Shown here: positions 6,418 through 7,055 of the stretch, in pieces | Layout: every line of letters begins with the position of its first letter | Position numbering within the stretch: the stretch's first letter is position 1 | Assembly (NCBI GenBank): GCA_029557395.1 | Contig: JAKQIK010000041.1 | Location: 1 to 7,055 of the forward strand | Reading direction: 5' to 3' | Source of the DNA: a bacterium | GTDB lineage: Bacteria > Patescibacteriota > Saccharimonadia > Saccharimonadales > JACDBH01 | DNA length: 7,055 bases | The notes under the pieces: model-generated | Databases searched by the model: none | What the model saw: only the letters and a program-made list of their open reading frames with translations | Told to the model about the DNA's origin: nothing | Program-made: the position numbers and the translations under genes

Positions 6418-6810
6418 TGGTGGAGCTGGCGGGTATGATCCCGCGTCCATTCGGTTACTCGTTGGCCGTCTACAAGCTTAGTTTGTTTGAAGTTGCTTCT
6501 TTAGAAAATAATGATAAAAACAAACAAAAACATTATTCTCTGCAATTCTAAATCTTAGTGAATCTTGCGAATTACAAAACCCCAGCAATCAGATAAATAT
6601 AAGACCATTTCATCATATCTGATGTCTGAATCATGGTCGTAGCTACAATTAAGCTGCTACTGGCGCAAAAGCTAATGCACGTGTGTTTAGTACGCGATCA
6701 ACCATTGCAGTAAGTGAATCTTTTGCATCTATTCAGATGTGCCTATAACGCTGACAAGCGACTTGCTGAATCCAACTTGTAAATGTCCAAATGTCGAGCA
6801 TTACAGCCCC
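6418..6810 (-). ncRNA. ssrA: tmRNA (transfer-messenger RNA), one-piece
   Basis: A 393-nt RNA that rescues stalled ribosomes with SmpB and tags the nascent chain for proteolysis. The 5' GGGGCTG (6810-6804) pairs with CAGCTCC (6428-6422), giving a 7-bp acceptor stem with one G-U, followed by discriminator A and an encoded CCA (6420-6418). The T-stem is GCGGG/CCCGC (6444-6440 and 6433-6429), and conserved GGACGCGGG precedes the T-loop. A long H2 helix is visible: TTTACAAGTT near the 5' domain can pair with AAGCTTGTAGA near the 3' domain. A tag reading frame begins at GCA 6726 after UAG at -5 to -3 and ends at TAA 6649. Downstream, GACCAT/ATGGTC (6638-6633 and 6608-6603) can form a helix. It is a standard one-piece form, not the permuted two-piece type. 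Odd points: the T-loop has 6 nt (AUCAUA) instead of 7 (UUCRANY), and the tag is long. Confidence 0.95.
6649..6726 (-). other. tmRNA tag-peptide reading frame
   Basis: Twenty-five sense codons plus TAA inside ssrA. The tag starts AKDSLTAMVDRVLN, continues with TR and ends ALAFAPVAA; alanine from the charged tmRNA would precede it. The resume codon GCA is supported by the UAG at positions -5 to -3, as in the E. coli UAGUC-GCA context, and by an in-frame TGA two codons before it. The small hydrophobic end (VAA) suits recognition by ClpXP-type proteases. It is longer than the 10-residue encoded part of the E. coli tag and has an internal Met and three charged residues in its middle. Confidence 0.85.
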
Positions 6811-6814
6811 CTAT

Positions 6815-6851
6815 TTGTTGTGATGTGTAGGTGGTGGTCAGCACACAACAA
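6815..6851 (-). other. Leader hairpin just upstream of mature tmRNA 5' end
   Basis: The arms TTGTTGTG (6851-6844) and CACAACAA (6822-6815) are perfectly complementary over 8 bp with a 21-nt loop. They end 4 nt before the mature 5' G. Because the promoter is about 60 nt upstream of the mature end, this would be part of a precursor leader removed by RNase P. A smaller CCTC/GAGG stem (6866-6853) precedes it. Confidence 0.45.
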
Positions 6852-6874
6852 GCCTCAATCAAGAGGATAATAAC

Positions 6875-6903
6875 ATTATAGCATAAACATTACCCGAATG
6901 CAA
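6875..6903 (-). promoter_or_regulatory. ssrA promoter, extended -10 type
   Basis: On the minus strand a perfect TATAAT (6880-6875) is preceded by TGC, giving the extended -10 motif TGnTATAAT. The hexamer 17 nt upstream is TTGCAT (6903-6898, partial match to TTGACA). Predicted initiation is near 6868, leaving a 5' leader of nearly 60 nt before the mature tmRNA end. It is the strongest promoter match in the window, in keeping with an abundant stable RNA. Confidence 0.8.
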
Positions 6904-6990
6904 ATAAAACGATGGTAACCACTCACTAACCGTGGCATGCTAAACTGTAGTTAGCAACTAAACGTAAAACTAAATAAACTACAAACAATC

Positions 6991-7055
6991 GTGAACAAAC
7001 TGACAGAGCAGCAAATACAACAGAAGCTAGCCGAAGGTCGTAATTACAAACGGCT
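6991..7055 (+). CDS. Unidentified gene, 5' end only
   Basis: A reading frame open from GTG at 6991 to the right edge encodes MNKLTEQQIQQKLAEGRNYK and two more residues. There is an in-frame TAG at 6952-6954 and no in-frame ATG or TTG between it and the edge, so GTG is the plausible start. No Shine-Dalgarno sequence is visible. The residues suggest a helical, Gln- and Lys-rich N-terminus; too little is present to name a family. The gene diverges from ssrA. Its upstream region carries a small inverted repeat, GCTAA/TTAGC (6939-6955), and no convincing promoter. Confidence 0.45.
   Translation, partial: MNKLTEQQIQQKLAEGRNYKR

Noticed and set aside
6418..6480. Reading the CCA-ending T-arm region as a stand-alone tRNA gene
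   Set aside because: There is no anticodon arm next to it; the 5' acceptor half is almost 400 nt away, and the tag frame between shows this is the tmRNA tRNA-like domain.
6939..6955. Inverted repeat GCTAA/TTAGC upstream of the right-edge gene, considered as an operator or start of a promoter
   Set aside because: A 5-bp stem alone is weak, and no properly spaced -35/-10 pair accompanies it on the plus strand.

Overview
The window is an AT-rich bacterial chromosome segment of about 7 kb (roughly 40% G+C by eye) with compact genes, short gaps and ordinary stop codons. tatD and the cysteine desulfurase gene end in UGA, so UGA is not reassigned. The short MetRS, the cysteine desulfurase with a GGK motif in place of HK at the PLP lysine, and a Trp-rich orphan protein resemble what I remember of Candidatus Saccharibacteria (TM7, Patescibacteria). 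This is an inference from memory, not a database result. I see no mobile element, CRISPR array, phage gene or tRNA gene.

Layout. (1) Positions 2-169 (+) hold the C-terminal end of a penicillin-binding-protein transpeptidase. (2) Positions 4443-241 (-) form a tight five-gene operon: metG, tatD, two small conserved-looking unknown genes, and a cysteine desulfurase. The genes are separated by 9-15 nt or overlap, including an ATGA stop/start overlap. (3) Positions 5865-4600 (-) encode a cytoplasmic GH37 trehalase-like glycosidase. The gap between it and metG carries a weak terminator-like hairpin, an inverted repeat and a likely metG promoter. (4) Positions 5989-6174 (+) encode a 61-residue single-span membrane protein. 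It converges with a 60-residue zinc-ribbon protein at 6353-6171 (-), and the two stop codons overlap. (5) Positions 6810-6418 (-) are a one-piece tmRNA (ssrA) with encoded CCA, a 25-codon tag frame ending in VAA, an extended -10 promoter upstream and a strong intrinsic terminator. (6) Positions 6991-7055 (+) are the first codons of an unidentified gene.

How the parts fit. Most of the window serves translation and its quality control: methionyl-tRNA charging (metG), sulfur supply probably for tRNA thiolation (cysteine desulfurase), ribosome rescue (ssrA) and a TatD nuclease. The trehalase and the cell-wall transpeptidase are separate functions. No dramatic new system is evident. The items most worth a second look are the atypical 6-nt T-loop and long tag of the tmRNA, substitutions at substrate-site positions of the trehalase homologue, and the two uncharacterised genes embedded in the metG operon.
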